Assembly (NCBI GenBank): GCA_037783415.1
Contig: JAZGTN010000058.1
Location: forward strand, 2,268,001-2,332,000
Direction of reading: 5' to 3'
Length of the DNA: 64,000 nt
DNA from: Leptasterias polaris
Taxonomy: Eukaryota > Echinodermata > Asteroidea > Forcipulatida > Asteriidae
Positions 44,812-57,298 of this stretch are shown piece after piece. Position 1 is the stretch's first letter, and each line of letters begins with the position of its first letter. The notes beneath the pieces were generated by a model, which was not told the origin of the DNA, did not search any database, and saw nothing but the letters and a program-made list of their open reading frames with translations. The translations under genes and the position numbers were made by a program.

Positions 44812-46310
44812 AGCCAGGACTTGATGTTGAATTTAGTAATCTGAGACCAATAAGTAACTTACAATACATTTCTAAATTGGTAGAAGGTGCAGCCACACAA
44901 CAGATTTTACAGTTTCTTAATAGTAATTCACTCCTTCCATCCAATCAGTCTGCATATAGACAATTTCACAGTACAGAAACGGCACTACTCAGGATCAAGA
45001 GTGATATTCTGATGGCAATGGACAAACAGGAAGTCACTCTCCTGTTACTACTTGACTTGAGTAGTGCCTTTGACACTATTGAGCACTCCAGATTACTAGA
45101 AATTTTGAAAATATGTTTCGGTATCGATGGAGTTGCTCTCAACTGGATCGAATCATCTTGTCCGATCGACATCAAAAAGTTAAAATTGATGGTATTGTCT
45201 CCGACTCCTTCCAAGTGCCCTTTGGTGTGCCACAAGGCTCTCGGCTCGGCCCTCTGCTATTTATGTTGTACACGAGTAACCTAATCAAGAGAACTCACGA
45301 TAACTTTCCTGAAGTCTCTTGTCACTGCTATGCAGACGACACACAATTATTTTTATCCTTTAGACCATCCCCTAGTACTCAAGATGCAAGTGTTTCAATG
45401 TTGGAAAAGTGTATTAATTTCATTCATAGATGGATGCTTAATAACAATCTTAAGCTAAACGATAGTAAGAGTGAATTTTTGGTTATTGGAACTCCACAAC
45501 AGATTTCAAAAATAAGACGGTGTAAGAGTTGGATCCTCCAATGTGAAACCCTCTGTTACAGCAAGGAATTTAGGAGTATACTTCGATACTAATTTGAACA
45601 TGGAAACACATGTCAGAAATATATGCAAATCGACATATTATCTTCTATACAATCTCAGATGTATCCGCAAATATTTTGATCAAGAAAGTATGAAACTGGT
45701 TGTACATGCTCTCATCACAAGTAAGCTTGATTATTGTAATGGGTTGCTGTTTGGAATGCCTGATTCTCTGATAGCTAGGTTACAAAGAGTCCAAAATGCA
45801 TGTGCAACACTTGTCTATCGTCGGTCAAAATTCACTTCAACCGCACCTCTTCTGGAAGAGCTCCACTGGTTGCCAGTCCGTCAGAGAATCTCATTCAAAC
45901 TGTTGTTAGTTGTGTATAAATCATTGAGTGGTCAAGCTCCTAGTTATATAACAGAATTACTTCAAATCAAAGTCCAGTCACACAGTCGCAGCCTGCGCAG
46001 TTCCAGAGATAAGTTATTGTTCCAGATTCCCCATGGCAACACTAAAGTGACTCTCGGGGACCGTGCATTTGCCATTGCTGCCCCCAAACTATGGAATAGC
46101 CTGCCAATAGAAATACGAAGCTCTCCATCTCTCAATGTCTTCAAATCCAAATTAAAAACATATTATCTGTTCAATTGAAAGATTCTATTTTGTATAATTT
46201 AGTTTAAAAAAAAAAAAAAAAAAAAAGGAGCTCTGTACCAGCGCAGCTGAATATATTTTGAATAAAAGCTGCGCTATATAAATTTATTATTTATTTATTT
46301 ATTTATTTAT
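44812..46310 (+). mobile_element. 5'-truncated L2/CR1-like LINE with reverse transcriptase, frameshifted
   Basis: Reverse transcriptase motifs in order: LRPISNL and SAYRQFHSTETALL, LLDLSSAFDTIEH (motif A), GVPQGSRLGPLLF (motif B), CHCYADDTQLF (catalytic DD), then the L2/CR1-type tail domain LEELHWLPVRQRISFKL...LGDRAFAIAAPKLWNSLP to a stop at 46178. Two frameshifts (about 45110-45200 and 45500-45560) split it into three frames. It ends in an A run, then gcgctatataaatttatt and (ttta)n. Inserted in an opposite-strand LINE. Confidence 0.8.
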
Positions 46311-46820
46311 TATCTTGCTGGCAACCTTGGTGATACGATCAATTTTCTTCTGATTTTTCACGGTTAGATTATTAAACCAAACAATACAGCTAAAAGTAAT
46401 GACAGACTGAACAATACTTTGGTAAAACAGGTGTAAAATTGAATCACGGACATTGAAAGACCGTAGTTTCCTTAGAAAATAAAGCCTCTGATTTGCCTTG
46501 GCACACATTCTTTGAGTATTTTTTTTCCAATCCAGTTTGTTGTCTATGACTGTCCCAATATATTTATATTCACTGACAATTTCTACTTTGTCGTTCTTTA
46601 TACTAACCGGGTGAATACTTTGTCGGATCTTACGAAAATCAAAAACAAGTTCTTTGGTTTTGGTTACATTCAATGTGAGAAAATTGTCATTACACCACTG
46701 GACAAAGCGATCTATTTCGTGTCTGTAATTTATCTCATTGTTTTTGAGGATCAGACCAGTCAAGGAAGTATCATCAGCATATATACTTAACAACAGAGCA
46801 AGATCCACTGTTACTATGAT
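46311..46820 (-). mobile_element. RT part of the split minus-strand LINE
   Basis: Encodes SIYADDTSLTGLI (RT catalytic box), WCNDNFLTLNVTKTKELVFD, LGTVI-like YIGTVIDNKLDW, QRLYFLRKLRSF and KKIDRITKVASKII. It is interrupted at 46310, and the reading resumes with GFEVKH at 44811. 5'-truncated. Confidence 0.7.
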
Positions 46821-47542
46821 CTTAAGTGTCCGTCTTTTTAAATTTGCGTGTAATACATTTTTTGGGAGATGTACTGATGAGTACAGACTGTTTAATTAGA
46901 CCACTAGACCACCGAGCTAGCCCGAAGGCTAGAGACAGCTCGAATCCTTGGCAGCGGGTACCGCATCAATGTATTAGATGCTAATTTTGTATCGGAGATA
47001 ATGAATAATTATAATTTGTTTGTTAACCTTACAACGATGTGTGTTAAGCACTGTATACTCGGTACTTTTCCGAGTTCTATGAACAAAGAAACATGCAAAT
47101 CACTATAAGGGAATCCTGATTGATTCAACAATCATTTTAAAAAAATATTGGAGACATATGAAGAATGAATCTTCAAATAATTATGGTCATGGCACTAATA
47201 CAAATAATAAGATGTACATGTACAATCATAAAACATGAACAAACATATCACTACTAAATATTTGATTGAAAATATATTATGATTATTTTATTGTATTTAT
47301 TATTTGTTTTACATATTTTTGTTTCTCTTTTTGCCAACCTATTGTCTTGGAATTTTTTAGTCCTTTAGCTACCAAGTAATTGATATAACTATATAAGTAT
47401 CTAAGCTCTGGCAACACCCCCGATTTTATCTTGACAAGCGAAAGGGCCAACATTTACACACCACTAAAAGTAATTTTTCGCCCAGTACTGGGTTTTAAAC
47501 AACCTATTGTGTAATTCGTATCAGAAAGCGTTTTTGTTTTAG
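46821..47542. other. No gene seen
   Basis: AT-rich flank between the LINEs and the piggyBac element. Confidence 0.45.
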
Positions 47543-47929
47543 TTAACCCTTTCAGTACCAACACATATTGGCTACTTATGCCATGGTGACCAGAGACATT
47601 TCCTTGACATGGCTACCTGGTGACCAACACTATTTTAGGAAAATTTCAGGTTACAGCGCCCTCACAAGGCAGATTGGGGTTAGCCTAGGTCCTAGTCACA
47701 TAATGCAAGTTGAGCAAGCAATTAAATTACTGTTTCCTTTGGCATGTTGCCTTCGACTAAATAATTGCCTTAAACATATATTTGAGGTATGGTATTATAT
47801 GACCACTAAATACACAATTGAGTTGTTTAAATGTTTAAGCTAAACATTTGTCAAGTAGCTGTTCATACCAATCTGCATGAGACATATTTTTGAAACGTTA
47901 AATAAACATAAGGTTTTAAGATATTACTT

Positions 47930-49140
47930 TTCAAACAGCATCCTCCCCCCCCCCCCCCCAAACCCGCCCAAAAATAAAAAAATATTGGTTGAGCCTCACC
48001 GATACTGGGAGTTGGTGACTATACCCATGTTGGTCAATAGGTTAAGGCTGCCATTTAGATTGTTGGCAAATTATGAATCCTCCAAAAAACAAAAGGTTTT
48101 AAGAATTGTTTTAGGAAGCAACCCCCCCCCAAAAAACCCGCTCCTAGGAAAAGACATTTAAATATAAACAAGAGAGTTTGGATTACGCACAATATGACTT
48201 AGAAATAAATGACTGGTAAAATCAAAAGTTTAATTTGTTTATACATTTAATGACAAAGAAGGAACTGACATAAAAGAACATTAAATATTGACCATTTATA
48301 AATGTCCGCCAATAAATTAGGTTTTGGTCCGTATCTCCGTCTATGAGCCTCACATACAAAAATTATAATTGCCATGGTGGTTCAGTCACTTTTAAAAGGC
48401 GGCCATTTTGATTATTATAACATTAAAAATAAACAAGAGAAGTTTGATTAAGCACAATATGAACGTTACTCGAACAAAATAACTCATAAAATATGTTTTA
48501 CCTATCATTCACCAATATGTAAAGAAGAAACAAACATTAAATATTTCAAAAGTGCTATACTTGTATTTTCTAAGTACCATCCTCCCCCCCCCCCCCCCCC
48601 CCGCCTCAATGTTGGAAACTTGAATGTATTAAGGATCCAGGAACCCAACAAGACACACAATTAAATAATTGCATCAGTCGGTTAAGGCGGCCATTTTTAT
48701 AATAAAAATGGCCGCCAAACAATTTTGTTTTGGCCCGTAACATAAAATATTGCCAGGTTTTCAGGATGCTGGAACCCAATGAGACCAAATACAAACAATG
48801 TGGTAGAGTTGCTTAAGTCGGCCATTTTGAGTATTTTAAAATTATTTTCTGAAACCTGAAATAAACATGTTTTAATAAATTCCTTTTGAAGCACCCCCCA
48901 AACCCGCTCATAGGATTGCACATTCAATAAACAGAAGAGAGGAACTGGAAAAAAATTACTCCTCAAATCAAATTTACACCTATCATGAACCAATATGTAA
49001 AGAAGGAACTAACATTACATTTTGCCAAAGTGCTATACTTGTTTTTTCTAAGTACCATCTCCCCCCCCCCCCCCATGCTATACTTGTTTTTTCTAAGTAC
49101 CATCTCCCCCCCCCCCCCCCCCCCCCCGCCTCAATGTTGA
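47930..49140. repeat. Long units with poly-C tracts and hairpins, inside the piggyBac element
   Basis: Roughly 400-490-bp units share gcggccattttgattatt, caatatgtaaagaag, gtgctatacttgt...ctaagtaccatc and a C run of 14-22. The last copy is itself duplicated at 49033-49126. At 48686-48716 two 15-bp arms (ggcggccatttttat) form a near-perfect hairpin. This is non-coding space 3' of the transposase. Confidence 0.65.
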
Positions 49141-49306
49141 TTGTTGGCAGGCATGCGATTGTGGGATTCAACATTGTAGCGGGGGGGGGGGAGTATTCAG
49201 AAAGTTTATAAAATTATTCGTTTGGTGTGGAAATTCTCCAATAATGGTATAACCGCTTTACAAATTTTTTACATAATTAACTTAATAGTTGAATTGTTGA
49301 CCTAAT

Positions 49307-51027
49307 TTATCGCTTGGTGTGGAATTTTTCAAAGCATGGTATAACACACATTGGCTTGATACACTGCTTACAAATCGTGCGAGTTTGTTTCCGATTAGAG
49401 GTGGAACTGCATACAACACAGTCACGTTTCTTCCCGTCAACATTCGGACCTGGAAAGTGCTGAGTTGAAAGGGCGTTTGAAGCACTTGACACTTTACGGG
49501 CATGGTGAACTGGGTTGTTCTCGAAGCTTGAAATAAGTGCCTCTATCACCTTGACCCGAAAATCCAAAGTAGACAAGCTCTTGTTTGTATGGATGCTGTT
49601 GTATACGACATTAGCATTGAGCAAACATATGTCTAGGATTGTAATAAATACACGTTTCCACCATTTGAATGTTTTGTGGGTATGAGTATAGTACGTGCAT
49701 AATTGTCCTGCCAGATCCGTGCCCCCCATGTATTTATTGTAATCCTCGACTATGCACGGTTTTTTGATATGATGAAATCCTGTTGAAGTTTTCCGGCTCC
49801 GAATCTTTTTACTAGTGACACTGCAATCGCCATAGTTTGAGAGGAGAGTGACACGTTTTGTGTCCTGCCACATAACGCAGAGTTGGCCTGCTTTCTGAAA
49901 AAATTTGGGATCTGCACCGCTTTTCATAGGAAATTTCTTGGAGTTTGCTACGTCGGGTATCCCTAGGGTGGTATAGCGCACAGTTCCACAAGCTCCGAAT
50001 CCTAGCTCAGACAACTTGGAGAACAGAGCCGGGCTAGTAAACCAATTGTCCATGTAGATGCAATGTCCTTTTTTTCGAGTCCCTGCAAAAGGTTCAATAC
50101 TATGTTGCCTGGTGCCCCTATTTCGGATGGATGGTTTGTCTCAGGATCACTTACAGAGGACTGTCCTTGTGGGCACCTGGGCTGCGATCCTGTGAACAAC
50201 TCCCAGGCACATGTGTACCCTGTGTCGGATTCGTTCAATGAGAAAGATTTCAATCCCCATTTTGCGGCTTTTCTTGGCATGTACTGCTTGAAGCTCACCC
50301 GTCCTTTGAATTTGACCATCGTCTCGTCCGGTGAAAGGCTTCGTCCCGGCTGGTACACCCGGTGGAATGATGGTAGTACAATGTTTAACAGTGGCCGTAA
50401 TTTAGCAAGTTTGTCACGGGGAGAGTCGCCCTCGACATCTCTGTTATTGGCGAGGTGAAAAAATCTTAGGATTGCAGTAAATCGGTTACGAGCCATGGTT
50501 GCTGAGTACAGGGGACTTCGTAGAATTTCAGACCTGGACCAATGCATGGAGTAACGAGGCCTTTTGTTGATTCCCATGCAAAGAAGTAGGGCCACGAATG
50601 CCATCATTTCAGGTACATCAGTTGGTCTCCATGCACACTTATTTTCTGCCCCCGCTCCCAATATTTGTTCAGCATAACGATTAGTCTCTAGTACCATCAT
50701 CTGCCACACTGCTTCACAAAAGTACAGTTTGAAGATTTGTATGGGGGAGAACGAACTGAAGTCTTCTGTAGCCCCGGTGTTTGCTGTAAATTTAACAGGC
50801 GGTCGCCGTGTGTAACAGTTGGCTTCACGCCATCCACACCTGAAATTCGTTTTTTTTTTGGTTTTCTTACCCTTCTTAGAACAGGTTAATGTCGAGGCCC
50901 TCGGCTCTGTATCCTCACTGTCTTCTGACGTCTCCGAGTCCTCAAGTGGCGATTCCTCGTCAGATGACATTTCTGAACCACTGTCTGCGAAAATTTCTTC
51001 CAAAATTTTATCATTTTCTTCAGCCAT
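49307..51027 (-). CDS. piggyBac-family transposase, one frameshift
   Basis: ATG at 51027. An acidic N-terminus leads to the DDE domain: LSPDETMVKFKGR (D234), and after a one-base loss in a run of seven A at 50070 the frame continues with MDNWFTSPALF (second Asp) and YNKYMGGTDLAGQL. There the third Asp is present, but the fourth conserved position is Gly instead of Asp. The C-terminus has the cysteine-rich zinc domain (CVVCSS...ICKQCIKPMC). Single exon, unlike the 1-3.7 kb gene. The frameshift leaves no full-length frame as given; a sequencing slip in the A run is plausible. Confidence 0.8.
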
Positions 51028-51319
51028 GTTGTCAGAATGATCTCTTACTCAAGAATGCGTGGGGGGACGCTTAACGATCCCGCTTAAATTTTAAAACTTG
51101 CGACGCTTCAGGGCACACGCGGCCAGCTTGTTGCCATGGGGATGGACGCAGGCGATTGAGGGGGCTATTAACATTTTGATAACTTACTTTTTGTCGATGT
51201 GCCACAGAGGCTCATTGGTCACCAAGAGTGCTAATAATTACGTGCCATACGGGCTCATTGGTCACCAAGTGGGATGTTGTTTTGAGCCGCTATGGCACGG
51301 CGGTACTGAAAGGGTTATA

Positions 51320-54300
51320 GTAATGGTAGTAAGCACTCTTTGAAATGTTTCTTGTGAAATTCTTCCACTGATTAGAAATAAATAAAACAATCTCATTCGA
51401 ATCTGAAAAACGAGTCATGAATGAATCCGTTCGCGAGTGCTGTGGAAAGAGATGCGCTTAGTAAACGCTGTCACCTCACTAAAAACGTGGATGGATTTGT
51501 GAAAATACTGTATACTTTTTTCTGCTGCACTCTGACCAAGGGTCACAAAATAATTTATTGGCTTATTTTCATTTATTTATATATTTATTTAATCGAGTTC
51601 ATGTTGGTATCAAAGCAACATTGAAGTTAATCAACAAATTAACCACTGAATTTAAAAACAATTGCTTGACTGAACAGCTGTATTATGACTATTTCCCCCC
51701 TTTTAGGAAACGCTTGGTGCAGTTTCAGATATTTGATGTCTAGAAGCCTAGGTGCTCCCCTGAAGAAACAAAACTAAACAATTTTGGTTCTTCAAAGAAC
51801 TTTGTGAAAGGGTTATATACCGGTACCTACAACCATGTAACAAAACAGTTCTTTTAAGAGGACCCAATTGAGGAACTGATTTTGGCAAAGACATTTTAGT
51901 TCTGAAAAGAACGAATTTTCTTATTATTATTAGCTTCTTCTTAGGCGGAAGTTAATCAATCGGCTGGGACTACTATTTGTGATTAGTGGGTCAAGGGAAT
52001 TACTTTCACGGCTGCGGAGTGAGTTTTTAATGGTTTTCAATGTTTCGACCAGCCAGCTCTAGTCATCGTCAGGAGACTGCAAAGTGTGAGACAAGTTGGT
52101 CTATATTGCGATTTGGAGGTATTCTCCCGAATTCTGAAATCAACCCCCTGGCAGCGGGGAAAAAAGGCCAGGCGAGTTCTAGGTAAACAAAATCTGCACA
52201 GCAAATTAAATGTACACATGGTGTTACTGCCAACAGAATAGACAATGACACAGTACCATGCAATGTCTCAAAATTTAATAAATACAGAGATTACATACTT
52301 TAAACAGTCATGCGTTTCTCCTCTCTAGTCGGGATAAAACGGTGGCTTTAAAAAACCAAAGCCTTCTGTCGACACTTTTATAATAGTTAAACAACATCAG
52401 TAAGAAATGTTGAAAAAATGTCTACTTTACCCACTGTAAAATGCTGTGTAAGTCCCGAAGGTATTTGAAAATTTTGACCCAAAAGTGCCATATTTTGTGT
52501 TTCCTCAATGTTTGATTACTTGCGAGACTCCAGGGTGTATTAAAAACCGCTCTTGTTTAAATTCAATAATTAAATATTGTACTGAAGCTTACCTTTTGCC
52601 GTAGTACAACCAGATCCAATTGCAGCCTTTCCAAAAGCAGATCTGAACGTCAAACTGGTCTTTCACAATTTTGTTACCCGTTAGATCCTGTATTATAGAA
52701 GTAAAAAACGCAAATGCAAGGGTGAATTCACGTGCCTCCCTTATGTTCTTTCAACTAATCAATTAGAGCAGTCACCCATAACAATTTAACTGTGTCAATC
52801 CAACGGTCGTAAAACGCTCTGGTGAAGCGCTTGTATTATTAAGGTCTCATCAACAGCACTTTAACATCTGTCCAAATCTATCTCTAAATTTTTATTACTT
52901 TACACGATGTTTCTAGGTGGGGAAGCTCCATTGCATTTTACATTAGCTCAATTATAGTCACGTTACTACTCCCTTTGTTAACCACCAAACCGCATGGATT
53001 TCAAAACGCAACCTATTGAAATACGTAGTGTAATTATCTACACGCAAAAAGTATGTAGTAATTAGTTTTATTTGAGTTAGTTCTTTCAATTTATTTGAAT
53101 TAGTTCTTTCAGACCTGAATATTGGAGTACTCCACAAAGACATTGATATTATATTGTCAAATAGTTGGAAGTCTAATAAAGCCAACTTCACAATTGTTTG
53201 TACAATCGTTTGTTTTCGTTGTTTTGTTCAAGTCTCTCTTACAGCAGGTAGAGTACACCAGTTCTTTCCAGAGATTTTGATGGAACCTGTCCCCGGATTG
53301 CTAAAACTCTAGTATACAACGTTCTTAATATTATGCAAAGCTTCACACCATTTTTAGGCGCGGATCCAGAATTTTTTTCTAACCGGGAGGCACAATGGCG
53401 CACCCATGTTTATGTATTTGTTGCTCAAAGAAATTTAAGGGGTGAGGTCCATAGGCCGGCCGTATGGCCCCGTGCGGGGTCCAGAGGCCAAGGTCTGGTG
53501 GGGGTACAGGGGTCGAAAAATAAGCCTCAATGTGCCTAAATGCAGAGGAAAAGAAACACTTTCTAAGCATTTTTGATCCATATAATCGTCGTATTCTACT
53601 GGAAAATTTCCTAAAACATCAACGCGGGGCTCCTAAAAAATTTTATTCCCACAACTCTCTTCAGTCTTTATTGCTGTCTTTCAGTGATGTTGCTCCCTCT
53701 TGTAGACAATTAACTGAATCTACGCTGTGCATCGTCGGCAAGCGTTTTTGTTTTAAGTAATGTTAATATTGCTGACGTTGTTTAAGAGAACATTATTGGG
53801 CGGTGATACCTCCACACAAAACAATTGTCGTGTCAAGTGACTCATTTTCGGACAGTTTTCGCGAGTCATACTAAAATTGACTCAATCATTGAACCATACG
53901 CGTCTTACCAGACTCTTTAAAAAAACAAAATTAGTCAAAAAGTGGATGACTCGCGCTGACAGTTAATTGTTGACTCACCAATCTTTGAAAATGAATTTCG
54001 TTTGCCTAAGTGACTCATTGGTGAGTCACTTTCCCGCGCCCCTGAGGCAACTCACTGCAAACCCGTAGGCGTTTTGCGTTGTTGCAACGATCGTCCGCCA
54101 TTTGCACATAACACAGCACTCGTCGTACTCGTAGTACAGCACTCGGCAGTGGGAGCCAGCCTTTTCATCTGATTATAAGGTATTTTTGATGCTTATGATA
54201 GGCCTACATTTATAGAAAATAATATAATTATGTTTTAATACATAAATGGTGTGTTCATTATTCAGCTGTTTCATTTCGAGCCAGAAGAGAACTCGTTAGC

Positions 54301-55239
54301 TGTAGTGTAGTTTTATTTATTTTTTACTTTGTTTTCACCGCGGCGTTTTGACAAACGACAACGTTATTCGTTTAGTCCATGCAGCAATAACATTGCTCCG
54401 GGTTTATCCTACGCCAAGCGTAATTTACCAGGAACGTTTTTCTCGATCCAATTGCCTAGCATTACAACAAGCATGTAAATGCACAGCCACAGTTCTTGAT
54501 TTATAAACTATTTTGTCACCAATTAATGTTGTCATTATGTTGTTCGTAATCGTATTAATGACACATGTATGATCATAAGACATAATAGAGATGTATGAAC
54601 AGTCCTAGAACAATTTAAAAATCCGACATGACAAGCCCAACCTAAGATGAAAGTGAACCTAACAACTGTGACACGAAATCCCATCAATCCAATTATAAAA
54701 TGGGAATTGAATCTTTCACAAATAATTAAGAAACAATAAAAGAGAAATTGTTGAAACAAAATTTATTATGACAACAAAAATAATAAAGGAAAATCCATAC
54801 ACATGCAGCAAGATAACTTGAAAGAGCATATTCTTTAGTTTTAAAAACTAAGAACAAACGAAGAAATAAGTACACCAAAAAGGCTGTTCTTGATAGGGGT
54901 GTAATGATAATTAATTTGGAAGAACTCTAAAGGTCTCGAAAGTGCGAGAACTATTATATATTAAGAGTGAGGGAATTTCAGATATTGTTGGCAGACTACT
55001 TATTCCAAACACTAGGGAAAGAATGAACTGAAGTGTTTTCAGGCTGAGGGTTCTATAGCATATACAAATGGCTGAATACAAGCAGGTGTGTCGGTGTGCT
55101 GGTATTGACTGAAATCAAGATTATGTTGGAACAATATAGCAAATAAACACCTAGTGTTAAATTGTGACAATGGCTCTTTGACTTCTGAATTCAAGGGTTT
55201 GCCAGTTCAGAGTTTTAAGACACCTCTTTAATGTTGCTT
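51320..55239. other. Gene-poor stretch
   Basis: No supported gene over about 3.9 kb. Contains repeat debris: a 'ggtcgaaacattg'-like motif (atgtttcgaccagccagctc) near 52038, as in other repeat ends, and an 'aggcgcggatccagaa' repeat at 53356-53530. Open frames near 53.3-53.8 and 54.5 kb show no family features. Confidence 0.4.
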
Positions 55240-56306
55240 TTAAAGGCGCAAAAAACTAAAAAATCATAACAAATCGTGTGATGACGTCATCATGACGTCA
55301 TTACCAGTTTAACAGGAACTTGCCATTATCTAACGACTTGCCAAGTTTCAACGTGATCAGACCTATACTTTTGGAGATATACGACTTCAAAAAGTGCACC
55401 TTTAATGTCACGTCACGTGACCCCTGATGACGTAATCAATCTAAAACTTTATACATATGTTGGCTGCCTGACGGTCATCATGTGTATCAATTTTGAAGCG
55501 ATTACACAAAACTTTGCAACACACATCTTCTCAAAGTCCCATTTTGAACAGTTTTCCAACTGCCGCTAGAGGGCGCTCTTGTGTATCGTGACGTCATCGG
55601 TATTTTTTTTTAACTGCACACTATTGCCGGACACTAACATCGTTGAAAGCATTTTCATAACATTTAGCACTTTTGAATTACAAGGCACTTCCGGTTTTGA
55701 CCGGTTTCAACCGGAAGTAGAGGTCACGTGAGGTCACGCACACTGAATAAAATGAAGCCCTAATTAATCCCTACCCAATCCTGTAAACAGAATCCTACGG
55801 TCTCTTGTGGCTGATTTGATACGAATTTTCAAATATTTAAAATATAAAACTTTAAGATGACGTCACGTGTCAGTTCATGACGTCATCATGACGAATTTCT
55901 TTTAGGACCTTCCTTGCCCCAATGCCTTTCATCACTGAAAGTTTCATTGCAATTGCTCTTTAGGAACTATGCAAAAGACTGCTTAGAACGAATTGTGCGT
56001 TATTTCAATGACTTCCGGAAGTCTGAAGAATAAAAATAAAAAACCCAAAAACTTTAACAAAAACAATAGCTGTTTCGCTGCGCTTGCTGCGAAACAGCTA
56101 AAAACTAACACAAAAACAAGAGCTGTTTCGCTGCGCTTCGCTGCGAAACAGCTAATAATAAAAACAAAAACTCTAACAAAAACAAGAGCTGTTTCGCTGC
56201 AAAGCGAAACAGCTAAAAACTAGACATATTTGCATTTGTGAACAAATGCAGAGCTGTTTCGCTAATAATATTTTCAAATTACTCAAGTGAATATGAAGTT
56301 TGTAGT
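55240..56306. repeat. Large direct repeat, copy 1
   Basis: Shares almost all of its sequence with 56521-57298. Contains gatgacgtcatcatgacgtc, caagtttcaacgtgatcag, cgtcacgtgacccctgatga, tagagggcgctcttgtg and tttcatcactgaaagtttca. Compared with copy 2 it has two extra parts: a gtgttggcggacacta-type segment with an inverted ccggaagt pair (about 55625-55740), and a hairpin array at 56068-56214. Non-coding. Confidence 0.8.
56068..56214. repeat. Array of three hairpins
   Basis: Palindromes with arms agctgtttcgctgcg/cgaaacagct are centred at 56084, 56137 and 56201, separated by (a)n-rich aactctaacaaaaacaag spacers. Each folds on itself with a loop of a few bases. The array interrupts copy 1 of the large repeat, so it inserted or expanded after the repeat duplicated, or was lost from copy 2. 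Confidence 0.75.
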
Positions 56307-56520
56307 GTGTACATAATCAAGTTAATAAATACAATATTGAATGCCTTGTGAGATCCAATTCATTGTCTATATATCTTGTAAAACTGTACCTTTAATATAA
56401 TATAACCTGACGAATGATGACGTCATGATGACGTCAATTATTTTTCGAATCAGTTATGACATATCAAGCCTGTTTAAAAAAGAATTTAGATTAAAGCATG
56501 TTCCGTTAGCAATTTCTGAC

Positions 56521-57298
56521 TTAAAGGGGCAAAAAATGAAAAAATCCTAACAAATCGTGTGATGAGGTCATCATGACGTCATTACAAGTTTAACAGGAAC
56601 TTGCCATTATCTAACGACCTGCCAAGTTTCAACTTAATCAGACCTATACTTTTGGAGATATACGACTTCAAAAAGTGCACCTTTAATGTCACGTCACGTG
56701 ACCCCTGATGACGTAATCAATCTAAAACTTCATATATATGTTGGCTGCCTGACGTTCATCATGTGTATCAATTTTGAAGCGATTACAAAAAACTTTGCAA
56801 CACACATCTTCTCAAAGTGCATTTTGAACAGTTTTCCAAACTTCCGCTAGAGGGCGGGCGCTCTTGTGTATCGTGACGTCATCGGTATTTTTTTTTAACT
56901 ACACACCCTTGCCGGACACACTGAATAAAATGAAGCCCTAATTAATCCCTACCCAATCCCCCAAACAGAATCCTACGGTCTCTTGTGGCTGATTTGATAC
57001 GGATTTTCAAATATTTAAATTATAAACCTTTAAGATGACGTCACGTGACAGGTGATGACGTCATCATGACGAATTTGTTTTAGGACCTTCCTTGCACCAA
57101 TGCCTTTCATCACTGAAAGTTTCATTGCAATTGCTCTATACGAACTATGCAAAAGGCCGCTTAGAACGAATTGTGCGTTATTTCAATGACTTCCGGAAGT
57201 CTGAAACAGACAAATTAAAACTAGACATATTTGCATTTGTGAACAAATGCAGAGCTGTTTCGCTAATAATATTTTCATATTACTCAAGTGAATATGAA
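56521..57298. repeat. Large direct repeat, copy 2
   Basis: Second copy of the 55240 repeat, ending in tttgcatttgtgaacaaatgc (a small hairpin) and agagctgtttcgct. Lacks the hairpin array and the inverted ccggaagt segment. The motif ccgctagagggcg has a 4-bp insertion relative to copy 1. Confidence 0.8.

Larger units (their letters stand above)
47547..51314. mobile_element. Complete piggyBac element, 3.77 kb
   Basis: 13-bp perfect terminal inverted repeats: ccctttcagtacc at 47547-47559 and ggtactgaaaggg at 51302-51314. The left flank is TTAA; the right flank is TTAT, one mutation from the expected duplication. Both ends carry subterminal ggtgacca/tggtcacc motifs, likely transposase sites. It contains the minus-strand transposase and, at its 3' side, poly-C-bearing tandem units. 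Confidence 0.85.

Noticed and set aside
10495..49140. Long G or C runs as biological signals
   Set aside because: Several such runs (10.5, 12.5, 25.4, 36.4, 48.6, 49.1 kb) are simple-sequence tracts and assembly-prone; only their recurrence in the piggyBac units was kept.
52037..52263. Minus-strand frames ending TMTRAGWSKH
   Set aside because: Looks like a common repeat end rather than a gene; no domain.
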